A DNA stretch of 64,000 nucleotides from Sphingobium naphthae (GTDB lineage: Bacteria > Pseudomonadota > Alphaproteobacteria > Sphingomonadales > Sphingomonadaceae). The first letter of the stretch is position 1. The number at the start of each line of letters is the position of its first letter. Under the pieces are notes generated by a model. The model saw nothing but the letters and a program-made list of their open reading frames with translations. It was not told where the DNA came from and ran no database searches. The stretch covers positions 124,001-188,000 of the forward strand of contig NZ_JAJGNO010000006.1 in the NCBI RefSeq assembly GCF_020782235.1. Reading direction: 5' to 3'. The position numbers and the translations under genes are program-made. Shown in pieces: positions 62,677 to 64,000 of the stretch.

Positions 62677-62696
62677 AATGCCGTGCCGACGCGGCG

Positions 62697-63296
62697 TTAC
62701 TGGGCGTCGATCGTCAGGTTCGTGTACAAAAATTCGCCCGTAGAGCAGATGAGACGAACAACCGGCGCATCCACATCCAAAGCCATCGTCTGCTGCTGGC
62801 CAGCAAATTGCGCCACCACGGATTTACCGTCATAGGCCAGGCTGAAAGGCCGTGCATCTTGCGTGTCTGCTAGGGGGAAGAGATCGTGCGAGACCTCGCT
62901 GCCGGCTTGGCGTTCATCCCAGTTCGCAAAATGAAGGACTGCGTTCTTGTCCTTTGTCTTCACGCCCAATTTTCCGGCAGGCAGGGCCGCTAGGCTGAAG
63001 CCCGCCTGGTTTTGGCTGCTTGCGCCTAGCTTTTCTGGCGCTTCCATAATCGCCAGACGTGTAAGTGGTACATATTCCTCAGATGCCGCTATGGCTTTCA
63101 CCTTTACCTGACCACGCACAATGAAGGGGCCTTTAGGTGCTGGCAGCACCAGTTCGGAGAAATGGTCGGCGGCGGTATCGCAGTCGTAGGTGATGCCATT
63201 TGGAGCCGTCATTGCCGGCGCCGACGTCATCATGGCGAATGACGCCATGATGACAAATGTGATGCCAATCGTCCTAGAACTGCGAATCCTCATCAT
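62697..63296 (-). CDS. Exported protein of unknown function, AT-richer than its neighbours
   Basis: 199 residues with a signal peptide (TIGITFVIMASFAMMTSAPA). The mature protein has two cysteines (ITYDCDTAAD, LICSTGEFL) probably forming a disulfide and otherwise mixed beta-strand character. GGGGGA precedes ATG 63296. Base composition looks clearly lower in GC than adjacent genes and codon use is looser, suggesting recent acquisition. No family recognised. It converges on btaB. Confidence 0.78.
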   Translation of the reverse strand: MMRIRSSRTIGITFVIMASFAMMTSAPAMTAPNGITYDCDTAADHFSELVLPAPKGPFIVRGQVKVKAIAASEEYVPLTRLAIMEAPEKLGASSQNQAGFSLAALPAGKLGVKTKDKNAVLHFANWDERQAGSEVSHDLFPLADTQDARPFSLAYDGKSVVAQFAGQQQTMALDVDAPVVRLICSTGEFLYTNLTIDAQ

Positions 63297-63362
63297 CTTT
63301 TCCCCCTGCGATCAAGCAGGTAGGCGCGAAAAAGAAACGATCGTCAATGCCTGGAGCCGTAT

Positions 63363-64000
63363 TTAGGCCGCCTGGCGTTCCAGCAGTTCCAGGTCCAGCC
63401 GGTCCCAGATTTCCACCAGGGCCCCCACCAGATCGCGCATCATCTCTTCGGTATGCGCGGGGCCGGGGGTGAAGCGCAGGCGTTCGGTGCCGCGGGGGAC
63501 GGTGGGATAGTTGATGGGCTGCACATAGGCGCCATATTCGGCGAGCAATATATCGCTGATCCGCTTGGCCTTGACCGGATCGCCGACCATCAGCGGCACG
63601 ATATGAGTGACCGATGGCATAACCGGAAGGCCAGCCTCCGCCATCAGGCGCTTGAGGGTGGCGGCGGAGGCCTGCTGGCCTTCGCGTTCCGCGCTGGAGC
63701 CCTTGAGGTGCCGCACGCTCGCCAGCACGCCCGCGACCAGCACGGGGGAGAGGGAGGTGGTGAAGATGAAGCCGGGCGCATAGCTGCGGATCACGTCGAC
63801 GATCATCTGGTCGGCCGCGATATAGCCGCCCATGACGCCGAACGCCTTGCCCAGCGTCCCTTCGATGATGGTGACGCGACCGGCGACATCGTCGCGCTCG
63901 GAAATGCCGCCGCCGCGCGCGCCATACATGCCCACGGCATGGACTTCGTCGAGATAGGTCAGCGCATTATATTCGTCGGCCAGATCGCAGATGGCGGCGA
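63363..64000 (-). CDS. hemA: 5-aminolevulinate synthase, C-terminal part (runs off the window)
   Basis: Condenses glycine with succinyl-CoA to 5-aminolevulinate, the alphaproteobacterial route to haem. About 212 residues are present; the N-terminal half lies beyond base 64000. [28 protein letters not shown] (PLP lysine) and [17 protein letters not shown] distinguish ALAS from glycine C-acetyltransferase. The stop is at 63363. Fits the haem demand of the Cyo oxidase in the window, though the genes are far apart. Confidence 0.95.
   Translation of the reverse strand, partial: AAICDLADEYNALTYLDEVHAVGMYGARGGGISERDDVAGRVTIIEGTLGKAFGVMGGYIAADQMIVDVIRSYAPGFIFTTSLSPVLVAGVLASVRHLKGSSAEREGQQASAATLKRLMAEAGLPVMPSVTHIVPLMVGDPVKAKRISDILLAEYGAYVQPINYPTVPRGTERLRFTPGPAHTEEMMRDLVGALVEIWDRLDLELLERQAA

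Overview
The window is a GC-rich, densely packed chromosomal segment typical of an alphaproteobacterium of the order Sphingomonadales (Sphingobium or Sphingomonas type). This rests on a cyo quinol oxidase operon joined to surf1 and a RegB/RegA redox pair, an EL222-like LOV-HTH photoreceptor, the short (ALAS) route to haem, carboxyspermidine-type polyamine genes, a BtaA/BtaB betaine-lipid pair, and very frequent ATGA/GTGA gene overlaps. I see no IS element, prophage, CRISPR array, rRNA or origin. No gene-free stretch exceeds about 230 bases. Strain-level identity is not claimed.

Layout. 1-8.7 kb: the start of a small membrane protein, a lysR-maeB pair divergent from malate synthase G (glcB), a GST, a Tat-type M24 peptidase-like protein and a GT61 glycosyltransferase. 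8.8-20 kb: alaS, two tandem GIN (DUF2807) envelope proteins, an M28 peptidase, a DUF2157-like membrane protein, nitronate monooxygenase, an alpha/beta hydrolase and a soluble hybrid kinase with two near-identical PAS domains. 20-21 kb: KDG kinase and tRNA-Gly(CCC). 21-29 kb: a PHB-depolymerase-type esterase, then (reading leftward) cyoABCD-surf1-regB-regA, a terminal oxidase operon carrying its own likely redox sensor pair. 29-38.5 kb: an MHS-type MFS transporter and a surface-polysaccharide-like block, Hint protein -> 1459-residue multi-domain glycosyltransferase -> Amt -> GT2. This is divergent from the LOV-HTH regulator at 38.7 kb.

39-44.5 kb: tRNA-Arg(CCG), a small exported protein, nth, dapB, and a UDG-like/slt/moaB overlap operon. 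44.6-52.5 kb: a seven-gene overlapping operon, etf-QO, TPR protein, ispE, N-formylglutamate amidohydrolase, lipoprotein, nnrD/E and an RlmD/TrmA-type RNA methyltransferase, closed by a strong bidirectional terminator. 52.5-57.5 kb: polyamine synthesis (ornithine/lysine decarboxylase, carboxy(nor)spermidine decarboxylase and dehydrogenase) with an exported hydrolase in the middle. 57.6-64 kb: a GFA protein, an ATP-dependent DNA ligase with its MBL exonuclease partner, btaA-btaB behind a Pho-box-like promoter, an AT-richer exported protein, and the 3' part of hemA.

Themes. Energy and redox control (Cyo/RegBA, ETF-QO, MaeB/GlcB) and responses to light, phosphate and envelope conditions recur. 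The most noteworthy signals are: (i) three 11-bp-phased GAGTCAY-type repeats upstream of btaAB; (ii) a LOV-HTH protein whose flavin-contacting glutamine is leucine, with an 11-bp direct repeat in its divergent promoter; (iii) a palindrome TGTATT-N8-AATACA shared by the GIN and DUF2157/nitronate monooxygenase promoters; (iv) the giant glycosyltransferase downstream of a Hint protein; and (v) a CyoD subunit with His-rich and Met-rich tails.
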